The translations under genes and the position numbers were made by a program. This document shows positions 17,513 to 25,061 of a DNA stretch of 43,338 nucleotides, one piece after another. The notes under the pieces are model-generated. The model did not search any database. It saw only the letters and a list, made by a program, of their open reading frames with translations, and was not told the origin of the DNA. The DNA lies in NCBI GenBank assembly GCA_014384025.1, contig JACNGQ010000318.1, forward strand, positions 1 to 43,338, read 5' to 3'. How positions within the stretch are numbered: the stretch's first letter is position 1; each line of letters opens with the position of its first letter. Source of the DNA: Planctomycetota bacterium. Lineage in GTDB: Bacteria > Planctomycetota > Phycisphaerae > Sedimentisphaerales > Anaerobacaceae.

Positions 17513-18328
17513 ATGACGAATATCAATCAACAAACTCAGTATAACTCTATGCTTGCACGCTATCCTAGACCGGCAATTGCGCTAACAGCTGTCACCTACC
17601 TTCTGCTGGGTTATTTGGAGGCTCTACCGGGAACTATTATTCCGTCTTTGTTTTACTTCTTTGCACTGGCTATACTGGCTCTGTATCTTATGCCTCGCGT
17701 TCTGGGGCTGCCTAATGGCCGCAAGTCGCTTCGAGACTACTGCCGGGACATTCGCCTGTTGCCGGTGAGGCCTCTGGGGCGGAACGTATTCATTGGCTTG
17801 TTGATGGCCGCACTTACATTGTCCGGTATTCTGTTGGCATCGCTGCTGACAAGGCACTTTATACTTGACTGGAGTACCGTACATGCATCACGGTTGATAA
17901 AAGGTCTCACACGTGGTATCTGGGAGGAGGTTTTTTTTCGCGGCATCATCTTGGTGTTATTTATGAGAGTATTTTCAAAGCGCAAAGCGATATTCTTTTC
18001 GTCCTTTTTGTTTGCAATGGCTCACCTGAGGTCAATAGCTTTAACTCTGGAAATGATAGTCGATTTGGTCAGTATTTTCTTTATGGGATTGCTTTTCATC
18101 TATATTGTACTCAAAACGGGTTCTCTTCTCCCGGCGATTGTCTTTCACTATATACACGACATTTTTGTGCTGTTTGTTCAAAATACACCGGGGGCAGATA
18201 AAGTGCTCGCCACAACATTCTTGTATTCGTTTCTTTGGATTGCTCTTGTTGTCGGGGCGGTACTCACGAAATATATTGTTGAACGCGGGTCCATGAAGGA
18301 GTCGAAAATATTAATATCTCAGACGTAG
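17513..18328 (+). CDS. CPBP-family intramembrane metalloprotease
   Basis: A 271-residue inner-membrane protein of the CPBP/CAAX-protease (ABI) family. The EExxxR motif is Glu138, Glu139 and Arg143 in GIWEEVFFRGI. The second motif is His171 in FAMAHL and the third is FHYIHD with His212 and Asp216. About seven membrane helices are predicted. Bacterial members process prenylated or bacteriocin-like peptides or regulate membrane-protein quality; the role here is unknown. The gene sits between the complete truA and a relic of a second truA end, so it is probably a cargo gene that interrupted a truA-glycosyltransferase operon. The 108-base gap before it is unusually long for this operon. Confidence 0.87.
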   Translation: MTNINQQTQYNSMLARYPRPAIALTAVTYLLLGYLEALPGTIIPSLFYFFALAILALYLMPRVLGLPNGRKSLRDYCRDIRLLPVRPLGRNVFIGLLMAALTLSGILLASLLTRHFILDWSTVHASRLIKGLTRGIWEEVFFRGIILVLFMRVFSKRKAIFFSSFLFAMAHLRSIALTLEMIVDLVSIFFMGLLFIYIVLKTGSLLPAIVFHYIHDIFVLFVQNTPGADKVLATTFLYSFLWIALVVGAVLTKYIVERGSMKESKILISQT

Positions 18329-18340
18329 GACATTTAGTGT

Positions 18341-18388
18341 TGCCCGACACCGGCTCAGGGCCTTTGTCTTATGTGGATTAAATATTGA
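18341..18388 (+). pseudogene. truA: Relic of a second truA 3' end
   Basis: Read in frame, this stretch ends PTPAQGLCLMWIKY-stop, against LAPPQGLCLMWIKY-stop in the intact truA. Over the last 33 bases there are five differences, all synonymous (GGA/GGC, TTG/CTT, TGC/TGT, CTG/CTT), which shows that both copies evolved as coding sequence. Upstream of about 18341 the resemblance stops. It is the leftover tail of a resident truA and ends in TGA overlapping the TTG start of the next gene. Confidence 0.75.
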
Positions 18389-19563
18389 AGATTGTTCATA
18401 TTATAACCAGGTTGATTTTAGGTGGTGCGCAGGAAAATACGCTTATCACCTGTAAGCTTCTTGCCCAAAGGGGGCATGATGTCACCCTTATTACAGGGCC
18501 TGCTATCGGGCCGGAGGGCGAGCTTTTTAATCAGACTAAGCAGCAGAATTATGAAGTAATAGTCGTCGATAAGCTTCGCCGGGCTATAAATCCTTTTAAC
18601 GATACTATCAGTTACTTCCGGATAAAGAAATTACTTAACAAATTACAGCCGGACATTGTTCACACTCATTCGGCAAAGGCGGGTATATTAGGCAGGTTTG
18701 CCGGTCATAGCTTAAAAGGAAAATGGGCGGAGAACCTGCCGGCAGTCGTACACGGAATACACGGACTGGCTTTCCATCCGTACCAAAGCCAGTGGCTCAA
18801 CAGGTTTTATATCGCTGCCGAGAAGTCCGCCGCAAAGCGAACGGACTTTTTTATCAGCGTCGCTGATGCAATGACCCGAAAGACAACGGATGCAGGTATC
18901 GGCAGGGGTGAGCGGTTTGTTACCGCTTATTCGGCTATCGAAGAGGATGATTTCTTAGAGCCAATATCGCAGGAACGCAAAAAGGATTTCCGACGAAAGT
19001 ATGAAATCGATGAAGATTCGATTGTGCTGGTATCAATCGCACGATTATTTATGCTCAAAGGACATAAATATATTATCGAATCAGCCAAAGAACTCTCAAA
19101 ACGGTTTGAAAAGTGCGTTTGGCTGTTTGTCGGGGACGGGAACCTGTCCGACCATTTCAAACAACAGGTTCTTCAGCTCGGATTAACCGAAAAGGTCAAA
19201 TTCACAGGCCTATTGCCGCCGGGCCAAATTCCCCTTGCCATACAATCATCTGACATACTCGTTCACTGCTCGTTGAGGGAAGGACTTGCGCGTACTCTGC
19301 CGCAGGCAATGCTTTGCGGCAGACCGGCCATATCCTTCGACGTTGACGGCGCAAAAGAAGTTGTAAATGAAAACACCGGCCGGCTTATTGAGCCTGAAAA
19401 CATAGAGCAATTAACAAAGGCCTGTGCCGAATTGATTGAAGATGAGAACTTAAGAAAGAAACTCGGCGAAAACGGCAGAAATTCCGTAAAAGAAAAATTC
19501 GCTCCGGAAACGATGGTCGATACCATCGAGGCGGTGTATGAGAAATTGTTGAATCAGAAATAA
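18385..19563 (+). CDS. GT4-family glycosyltransferase
   Basis: A 392-residue GT-B glycosyltransferase, probably at the inner face of the membrane, transferring a sugar from a nucleotide donor. The N-terminal LILGGAQENTLITCKLLAQ and VHTHSAKAGILGRFAG match acceptor-domain motifs of family GT4. The C-terminal half has SIARLFMLKGHKYIIES, LFVGDGNL, and the donor-site ExxxxxxxE-type region SLREGLARTLPQAMLCGRP. The start is the TTG at 18385, whose bases overlap the TGA of the truA relic (TTGA); such four-base overlap suggests that the gene was translationally coupled to the resident truA. Donor and acceptor are unknown; cell-surface polysaccharide is likely. Confidence 0.9.
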   Translation: MKIVHIITRLILGGAQENTLITCKLLAQRGHDVTLITGPAIGPEGELFNQTKQQNYEVIVVDKLRRAINPFNDTISYFRIKKLLNKLQPDIVHTHSAKAGILGRFAGHSLKGKWAENLPAVVHGIHGLAFHPYQSQWLNRFYIAAEKSAAKRTDFFISVADAMTRKTTDAGIGRGERFVTAYSAIEEDDFLEPISQERKKDFRRKYEIDEDSIVLVSIARLFMLKGHKYIIESAKELSKRFEKCVWLFVGDGNLSDHFKQQVLQLGLTEKVKFTGLLPPGQIPLAIQSSDILVHCSLREGLARTLPQAMLCGRPAISFDVDGAKEVVNENTGRLIEPENIEQLTKACAELIEDENLRKKLGENGRNSVKEKFAPETMVDTIEAVYEKLLNQK

Positions 19564-19587
19564 TTCCACCTAAACGGCGAGAGAAAA

Positions 19588-19947
19588 ATGAACGAGACAA
19601 TTAGTTATTGCGGTCTGAATTGCCAAGGCTGCCCGATCTATCTGGCAGCGAGGGAAAAGGACGAAGAGAAACAATATAAAATGAGAGTTGAAATTGCTCA
19701 ACAAATCAAAGAGCTTTACGGCCAGGAATTAAAGCCGGAGGATATCACCGACTGCGATGGCTGTAAGGCAGACAGCGGAATACTATTCTCAGGAAGCCAC
19801 AACTGCTATATGAGAAAGTGTGCAGGTCAAAAGCGTATCGAAAATTGTGCATATTGCCAGGATTATCCCTGCCAGGAGCTCGAGAAGCTGTTTACCACTG
19901 ACCCGGATGCCAGGAAACGATTAGATACCATAAAAACCAGGCTTTAG
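19588..19947 (+). CDS. DUF3795 Cys-rich protein
   Basis: A 119-residue DUF3795 protein (PF12675). The first cluster is YCGLNCQGCPIY near residue 8, the second CDGCKA, then CYMRKC and a final CAYCQDYPCQELEKL. The cysteines in this family are thought to bind metal; no enzyme activity is known to me. It lies 24 bases after the glycosyltransferase stop and has GAGAG upstream, so it may be the last gene of the asd operon. Length fits the family. Confidence 0.85.
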   Translation: MNETISYCGLNCQGCPIYLAAREKDEEKQYKMRVEIAQQIKELYGQELKPEDITDCDGCKADSGILFSGSHNCYMRKCAGQKRIENCAYCQDYPCQELEKLFTTDPDARKRLDTIKTRL

Positions 19948-20109
19948 CTCTATTTAGACTCAAAAAAAGAAAATTTGTTAAAATATTTCAACTTTTTTCA
20001 CGAATACAGTATTGCCCATAAACACTTATTATATAAGCTCTTGTGGCGCAGAAAAGCCACGAAGAATCTGACATTTCTTAAAATAATCAAAAGATTGATG
20101 AAACAAAAC

Positions 20110-20155
20110 TTGATATCCAGGCGTCTATATTATAGATTAGTTTGTGTTACAAACT
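20110..20155 (+). promoter_or_regulatory. Promoter with a 17-bp palindromic operator
   Basis: A -35-like TTGATA at 20110-20115 and a -10-like TAGATT at 20133-20138 are separated by 17 bases. Immediately after them is a perfect inverted repeat AGTTTGT-GTT-ACAAACT at 20139-20155, covering the expected transcription start. The first gene begins at 20196. A palindrome at this place is where a repressor such as the winged-helix protein at 21992 would bind. The binding is inferred, not shown. Confidence 0.55.
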
Positions 20156-20195
20156 GATATGCACGACAAATTAGCTCTTATTAGGATTATTAATT

Positions 20196-20804
20196 ATGGA
20201 ATCAAAAATCAATTTGAAAGAAATCGAACAGAAGACCTTCAGAGAAAGCAATCAGGACGGACTTCTGGAGCTTGTGATGGGCATATGTATGGCCGCTATA
20301 TCCACACGTCTTATTTCGCGAGTTCTGGTCGTTATGCTGGTTCTTCCTGTGATTCTCTTCGGTCCGGTACTTGTTACCTTGAGGAAGCGATATACATATC
20401 CGCGGATAGGCTATGTTAAACTCATTCCCGATAAGCCGAAAGAAGTTATTGGAGCCATTTTTCTCATAACTCTTATCGTGGTTGTAATTATAGCCGTCAT
20501 CTTTGTCCTTTTCGGGGATGTGCGAGATTTCAACCTCTGGATGAAATGGATTCCAGTCTGGGGGGGAGTTGTGCTGGCGGGCATGTTTAGTTCATTCGGC
20601 TCCAAATCCTGTTGCATACGATATTATATTTTTGCCATATGGTCATTAATTAGCGGGCTTGTTCTGTCGGTCCTCCGCTTCGAAACTGTTGAAACCGGCA
20701 CATTGCTGTACTTTCTTGCTATGGGTGCCCTGCTGATTCCATGGGGACTGGTCACATTCATCCGTTTCCTGCGAAAATACTCCAGGCTTTCAGAGGAGGT
20801 ATAA
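20196..20804 (+). CDS. Multi-TM membrane protein, first of three tandem paralogues
   Basis: A 202-residue inner-membrane protein with about six helices. Its layout is shared with the next two proteins: an amphipathic N-terminus ending SNQDGLLELVMG, two helices, a short basic loop with RYTYPRIGYVK, four helices and a C-terminal FIRFLRKYSR. I do not recognise the family. This copy is the most divergent of the three. An AGGA lies ahead of the ATG, and the promoter-operator at 20110-20155 is 41 bases upstream. The next gene begins two bases after the stop. It is probably part of a membrane complex with its neighbours; no activity can be given. Confidence 0.75.
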   Translation: MESKINLKEIEQKTFRESNQDGLLELVMGICMAAISTRLISRVLVVMLVLPVILFGPVLVTLRKRYTYPRIGYVKLIPDKPKEVIGAIFLITLIVVVIIAVIFVLFGDVRDFNLWMKWIPVWGGVVLAGMFSSFGSKSCCIRYYIFAIWSLISGLVLSVLRFETVETGTLLYFLAMGALLIPWGLVTFIRFLRKYSRLSEEV

Positions 20805-20805
20805 A

Positions 20806-21414
20806 ATGGTCTTTTCAATCGACATCAGAAGAATTAAACAAGATTCGTATCGCATCATTCGACAGGACGGGCTGTCCGATATCTGTGCCGGACTTATGCT
20901 CGGAATAATGGCAGTGTTTTTCCTTGATTTCAAATATGCAGGTGCATTGATTGTCGGCTGTGCAATGCAGACAATCATCCTGCCTGTCTGCAGAAAAAAA
21001 TTTACTTATCCGCGCATCGGCTACGCTAAGTTTCCCGGGCGAGCAGACATTAAAAGCCTGATAGTTTGGGATATTGCATTACCACTTATTATAGTCGCAT
21101 TGATTATATGTGTTGGTATATGGGTATGGTTCTTACTGCCTCTTTGTCTGGGTATATTTCTGGGCGGGCTTGCTTTAGTCGGCGCTCGTATTACCGGATA
21201 CGTTCTCGATTACATACTTGCTGCAGTGCTTCTGGCAAGCGGTCTTATCGGTTTACTACTCATACAGCTCGGCTATGCCCCGGGAGTCGCTACGGCATAT
21301 CAGCTATGGGGTTTGTCCGGTATTTTTATCCCGGTGGGATTGGTTCAGTTAATCCGTTTCCTGCAGAAATACCCCCAACCTGAAATGGAGGTATCCAATG
21401 ACGATGAAAATTGA
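20806..21414 (+). CDS. Multi-TM membrane protein, second of three tandem paralogues
   Basis: A 202-residue inner-membrane protein of the same family as its neighbours. It has an N-terminal RIIRQDGLSDICAGLMLG, a GIMAVFFLDF helix, the loop RKKFTYPRIGYAKF, four further helices and a C-terminal IRFLQKYPQPEME. It is closest to the third copy: GIMAVFFLDF and GIMAIFFLDF align without gaps. GGAGG lies ahead of the ATG at 20806. Its final 17 bases overlap the start of the third gene, which argues for coupled translation and a fixed ratio of subunits. No catalytic motif is visible. Confidence 0.77.
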   Translation: MVFSIDIRRIKQDSYRIIRQDGLSDICAGLMLGIMAVFFLDFKYAGALIVGCAMQTIILPVCRKKFTYPRIGYAKFPGRADIKSLIVWDIALPLIIVALIICVGIWVWFLLPLCLGIFLGGLALVGARITGYVLDYILAAVLLASGLIGLLLIQLGYAPGVATAYQLWGLSGIFIPVGLVQLIRFLQKYPQPEMEVSNDDEN

Positions 21415-21982
21415 TCTGCAAGATATCGAAATAAAAACCCGCATGGCCCTTCATCAAGATGGATTGGATGAAATTTTGGTTGGGCTTTCGCTGGGTATCA
21501 TGGCAATCTTCTTTCTTGATTTCAGACTTTCGATAGCGATGATCGCCGGCTGTGCGATACAGATTCTCTTGAAACCGGCCTGCCGCAGGCGAATAACATA
21601 TCCGCGAGTGGGGTACGCAAAGCTGGCAGAATCAAAGGATAAAGTTACAAGTCGAAAAATATTCGTCCTTGCCATAGTGCTTATTTTAATCGGTGCTGGC
21701 TTATTTTTTGTTTCGCAGCTTCGATGGTTGCTGCCGCCCTACCTTGGGATAGTGCTGGCCGGTATAACCTTAGCCCAGGTTTGGCGGGCCGCACACACTT
21801 ACGATTATTTTATTATCAGTTTGTTTTTGGCCAGTGGTTTAGCGGGGCTTCTGCTAATATCGCTTGATTACGAACCCAGGATAGCTACCGCTATACAAGG
21901 CTGGGCCCTAGCCGGGCTTTTAATACCTATTGGCATAATCAGGCTTAATCTTTTCCTGCGCAAATATCCTAAGCCAGCATAG
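21398..21982 (+). CDS. Multi-TM membrane protein, third of three tandem paralogues
   Basis: A 194-residue inner-membrane protein with the same order of parts as the two before it: HQDGLDEILVGLSLG, GIMAIFFLDF, the loop RRRITYPRVGYAKL, four helices, and LFLRKYPKPA at the end. It starts inside the second gene (ATG at 21398 with GGAGG upstream in that gene) and is followed nine bases later by the winged-helix regulator. The conserved QDGL, TYPR(I/V)GY and RKYP segments across the three are probably functional sites on the cytoplasmic face. Confidence 0.77.
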   Translation: MTMKIDLQDIEIKTRMALHQDGLDEILVGLSLGIMAIFFLDFRLSIAMIAGCAIQILLKPACRRRITYPRVGYAKLAESKDKVTSRKIFVLAIVLILIGAGLFFVSQLRWLLPPYLGIVLAGITLAQVWRAAHTYDYFIISLFLASGLAGLLLISLDYEPRIATAIQGWALAGLLIPIGIIRLNLFLRKYPKPA

Positions 21983-21991
21983 GAGTTAATA

Positions 21992-22321
21992 GTGACAAAG
22001 AATGAAATAGATAAAGAAAACCTCCAGCCGCTGGCAGAAATCGACAGGGTAATTCATGAGCCGGCCAGGCTGTTAATCCTGGCGTATCTGTCCGTGGTTG
22101 AAAGTGCGGATTTTCTCTTTCTGATGAACCAGACTCACCTTACACGGGGAAACCTTTCTGCGCATTTGAGTAAGCTGGAAGCCACCGGTTACGTGGAGAT
22201 TAAAAAGGAGTTTGTGGAAAAGATACCCCGGACGCTTCTGAGCCTTACTGAAGAAGGCAGGAAGGCATTTCAGGAATACAGACGCAGCATGAGGCAGGTT
22301 CTCGATAGTCTGGCTGAATGA
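21992..22321 (+). CDS. Winged-helix transcriptional regulator (PF13601-type)
   Basis: A 109-residue DNA-binding protein of the HTH_34/ArsR-like winged-helix group. The core IDRVIHEPARLLILAYLS, the recognition helix TRGNLSAHLSKLEATGYV and the wing EFVEKIPRTLLSLTEEG are complete. There are no metal-binding cysteines, so it is unlikely to be a metal sensor. It starts with a GTG at 21992 with AGGAG upstream and closes the three-gene membrane operon. In this family such regulators often control the operon that encodes them; the palindrome at 20139-20155 is the obvious candidate site. The signal might come from the membrane proteins. Confidence 0.85.
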   Translation: MTKNEIDKENLQPLAEIDRVIHEPARLLILAYLSVVESADFLFLMNQTHLTRGNLSAHLSKLEATGYVEIKKEFVEKIPRTLLSLTEEGRKAFQEYRRSMRQVLDSLAE

Positions 22322-22550
22322 TGGGAGAGAAAATTATGACTCGTATAGGAAAAAAATAGTGTTTATCTCGGCAAAGGTCTTTTGTTGATTACGTCAGGCC
22401 CCGGCTCACCCGCACTTCCTTTGAAATTTTCAAATCTGAAAACTGGTTAATATTACCTGCTCATCATGAACCTGCCTCCTATAGCTTAGCGGCTTGCTTT
22501 ATATCGTTAATGAATCTATAATTGCCGCATCTATACAGGAGATTCTTATT

Positions 22551-22967
22551 ATGAAGACATTGACAAAAGAAATCTGGATGGACATACCGCAGCGGCGAGC
22601 GATTGTATCTATCCATAATGAAGTAGAACGGCTTGTAGATAAAAGCGGCGTTCAGGATGGCCTTGTACTTATTAACGCAATGCACATAACAGCATCTGTA
22701 TTTATCAACGACAACGAATCGGGTCTTCATCACGATTACGAGCTCTGGCTTGAAAAACTCGCTCCGGAAAAACCACACAGCCAATACCAACATAATGGGT
22801 ATGAGGACAACGCAGATGCTCATCTGAAACGGCAAATAATGGGACGTGAGGTCGTGGTCGCAATTACGGAAGGAAAGCTTCATCTCGGGCCGTGGGAGCA
22901 CATCTTCTACTTCGAGTTTGACGGCAAACGCAAAAAACGTCTGTTAGTAAAAATCTTCGGCGAATAA
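22551..22967 (+). CDS. YjbQ/UPF0047 family protein
   Basis: A 138-residue UPF0047 (PF01894) protein; E. coli YjbQ of this family has weak thiamine phosphate synthase activity. The family signature is complete: [23 protein letters not shown], then [13 protein letters not shown] and the C-terminal [18 protein letters not shown]. The ATG at 22551 with AGGAG ahead is preferred to an upstream ATG at 22494. It is a soluble protein, apparently first in a small unit with the LysE gene, which begins ten or so bases after the stop. Confidence 0.9.
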   Translation: MKTLTKEIWMDIPQRRAIVSIHNEVERLVDKSGVQDGLVLINAMHITASVFINDNESGLHHDYELWLEKLAPEKPHSQYQHNGYEDNADAHLKRQIMGREVVVAITEGKLHLGPWEHIFYFEFDGKRKKRLLVKIFGE

Positions 22968-22976
22968 ATTGGTGAC

Positions 22977-23603
22977 CTGCTGGAACTGATACTTTTTTTA
23001 ATTGAGGTTGTTGTAATATCGCTATCCGGCGTAATGGCGCCGGGTCCGGTGACGGCCGCGGCGATTGGGATGGGGACACGTTCGCGCTACGCCGGTATGC
23101 TTTTAGCCATTGGGCACGGCATCGTCGAATTTCCGCTGATGGTGCTGATTGTGTTGGGTTTGGGCAGAATATTAAAACTGCCCATCGCACAAATTATCAT
23201 CGGTTTGGCCGGCGGAGCGTTTTTGCTGATAATGGCAATTCAAATGCTCAAGAGTCTGCGAGTAACAGAAGAACAGCAAACCAAAACCACCAAAAGCACA
23301 CCGGTGTTTACAGGGATAATACTGTCGGCAAGTAATCCGTATTTTCTTGTCTGGTGGGCGACCGTCGGATTAACTCTTGCAACCACTGCTACCGGAATTG
23401 GGATATCGGCCTTTGTGATATTCGCAATCGTTCATTGGCTGTGCGACCTTATCTGGCTCAGTGCTTTGTCGTGGGCGAGTTTCAAGGGCTCGGTATTGCT
23501 TGGCCCGCAAGGAATGCGAATAGTGCTTATGATTTGTGCGATAGCTCTATTTTTCTTCGGCCTGTTCTTTATTTACAATGCCATCATGATTTTGTTTAAG
23601 TAA
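22977..23603 (+). CDS. LysE-family exporter, probable CTG start
   Basis: An inner-membrane exporter of the LysE/RhtB superfamily, about 208 residues and six helices. The family N-terminus VVVISLSGVMAPGPVTAAAIG is obvious, but the only ATG in frame (23034) lies inside it and would remove most of helix 1. Between the upstream stop at 22965-22967 and 23034 there is no ATG, GTG or TTG in frame; CTG codons occur at 22977, 22980 and 22986, and GGTGA at 22971 could serve as a ribosome-binding site for the last. I therefore give a CTG start, exact codon uncertain. The 3' end overlaps the convergent YihY gene by 57 bases. Substrate unknown. Confidence 0.8.
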   Translation: MLELILFLIEVVVISLSGVMAPGPVTAAAIGMGTRSRYAGMLLAIGHGIVEFPLMVLIVLGLGRILKLPIAQIIIGLAGGAFLLIMAIQMLKSLRVTEEQQTKTTKSTPVFTGIILSASNPYFLVWWATVGLTLATTATGIGISAFVIFAIVHWLCDLIWLSALSWASFKGSVLLGPQGMRIVLMICAIALFFFGLFFIYNAIMILFK

Positions 23604-24938
23604 TTTTTCACTATCTCGTGTGACATCGAGTATTTGTTTCAGGCTGTACTGAGCCAGGATGTTTCGCTGTGATTGATTTATCTGCTCAAGAGCCTGCGAC
23701 TGATCGGGTGTTGACTGTGCAAAGCCCGCTACAGATACGGCCTCGGCAATATCGGACAACCTGATATTTGCCGGGTCTTTTACAGGCAGAAAACCCACTT
23801 TAGGCTCGGAGGTTTTGGCTATCAATCCTCTCCTGACGAGATGGTCGAGAATCTTGTCTCCGAACTCAGGAGGGATATCTAATTTACTGCATATAACCTC
23901 CGGCGAAACCGGTGCCCGATTCTTCACAAAGGCAAGGGCTATCTCTCTGACGATGTTTATGGCGGTAATGTCGTTTGCTATGAAATATTCTTCGTTTTCC
24001 TTGGCGGCGGCAATCTCAGCAGCGTCGAGACTGCTAAGATGCTGAGTAGTAAACGTCAACTGCAGGCCGAACAGCACCGTCAGCCAGGTAATATAAATCC
24101 AGAACACCGTCATCGGAACCAGGGCCATTACACCATATACCGTGGTGTACAGCTTTAATTCCGTGATACCGTACCCGAAGGCACTTTTGGCGGCTATCCA
24201 GACCAAAGCGCCTACCGCTGCACCCCAAATGGCGGCTTTTGTCTTAACCTTTGTATTCGGCAAAACAAAATAGAGCAAAAAGAAGGCAACGGCGGCTACG
24301 ATATAAGACAAGAGGATTGGCGCGATATCTGCAAGAAAAGTTTTCTGAAACCACGCAATAGTAGTATATGGATTGGCTATATATATGCCGGCCCCAAGAA
24401 GCAAAGGCCCAAGAGTCAGCAGCGCCCAGTAGCTGAAAATTCGATGCAGAAAATTTCTGCCCCTCGGAACGTGCCAGATACTATTAAATGCTTTTTCTAT
24501 TGTCGCCAACAGAGATAAAGCCGCCCAAACAACAATTACCACGCTAAACAGGGTGATAGAGCCTTTGTTTACACCGGAAAAAAACTCACTGACTATGTCA
24601 TTGAGATATTCCGTGATCTTTATTATCTCTTCCGGCTTCTCTTTATCAGGTGTTATTTCGATAGTTGACAGGTTAAGCTGCTCATAAACAAGACTCTTCA
24701 AATTTTCACCAACATTACTATAAGCCGGGAATGACTGGAATATCAAAAGAGTTACGATAGCCAGGGGCACAATCCCGAAAACCGTATGATACGACAGGGC
24801 GGCCGCCTGGCGGCCTGCATGGTTTTTCTCCAGCAGTCTGATACAATGAGACCACAGTTTAATCTGAAAGACCGCAAACCACCCGGCTTTGCCAAGCTGA
24901 GTCGTCGGCGTTGATAAAAGCTTTGTAAGCGATAACAT
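23547..24938 (-). CDS. YihY/BrkB (UPF0761) family membrane protein with C-terminal winged-helix-like region
   Basis: A 463-residue protein of the YihY/virulence factor BrkB family (PF03631). The hallmark RQAAALSYHTVFGIVPLAI is at residues 43-61, and about six helices extend to near residue 300, ending WIYITWLTVLFGLQLTF. The remaining 150 residues look like a soluble winged-helix module (VREIALAFVKNRAPVSPE, KLDIPPEFGDKILDHLVRRGLI), as seen in some family members. The family was once mis-named ribonuclease BN; its real function is unsettled. Its last 57 bases overlap the end of the LysE gene on the other strand. Confidence 0.88.
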   Translation of the reverse strand: MLSLTKLLSTPTTQLGKAGWFAVFQIKLWSHCIRLLEKNHAGRQAAALSYHTVFGIVPLAIVTLLIFQSFPAYSNVGENLKSLVYEQLNLSTIEITPDKEKPEEIIKITEYLNDIVSEFFSGVNKGSITLFSVVIVVWAALSLLATIEKAFNSIWHVPRGRNFLHRIFSYWALLTLGPLLLGAGIYIANPYTTIAWFQKTFLADIAPILLSYIVAAVAFFLLYFVLPNTKVKTKAAIWGAAVGALVWIAAKSAFGYGITELKLYTTVYGVMALVPMTVFWIYITWLTVLFGLQLTFTTQHLSSLDAAEIAAAKENEEYFIANDITAINIVREIALAFVKNRAPVSPEVICSKLDIPPEFGDKILDHLVRRGLIAKTSEPKVGFLPVKDPANIRLSDIAEAVSVAGFAQSTPDQSQALEQINQSQRNILAQYSLKQILDVTRDSEKLLKQNHDGIVNKEQAEEK

Positions 24939-25061
24939 CTCTATACCCTTTCAATTCAAGCTTATATCGGCAAATTCAGGTGGGAACCTGCGGGAAAACA
25001 ACAGGCTAAATAAAGAATATTGGCCACAATGGAATTGATAAGATTTACAGGTCTATCTATG

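Noticed and set aside
19975-20157. A 60-codon frame upstream of the membrane operon
   Set aside because: It has no ribosome-binding site, overlaps the promoter and palindrome, and reads as AT-rich Lys/Leu/Tyr text.
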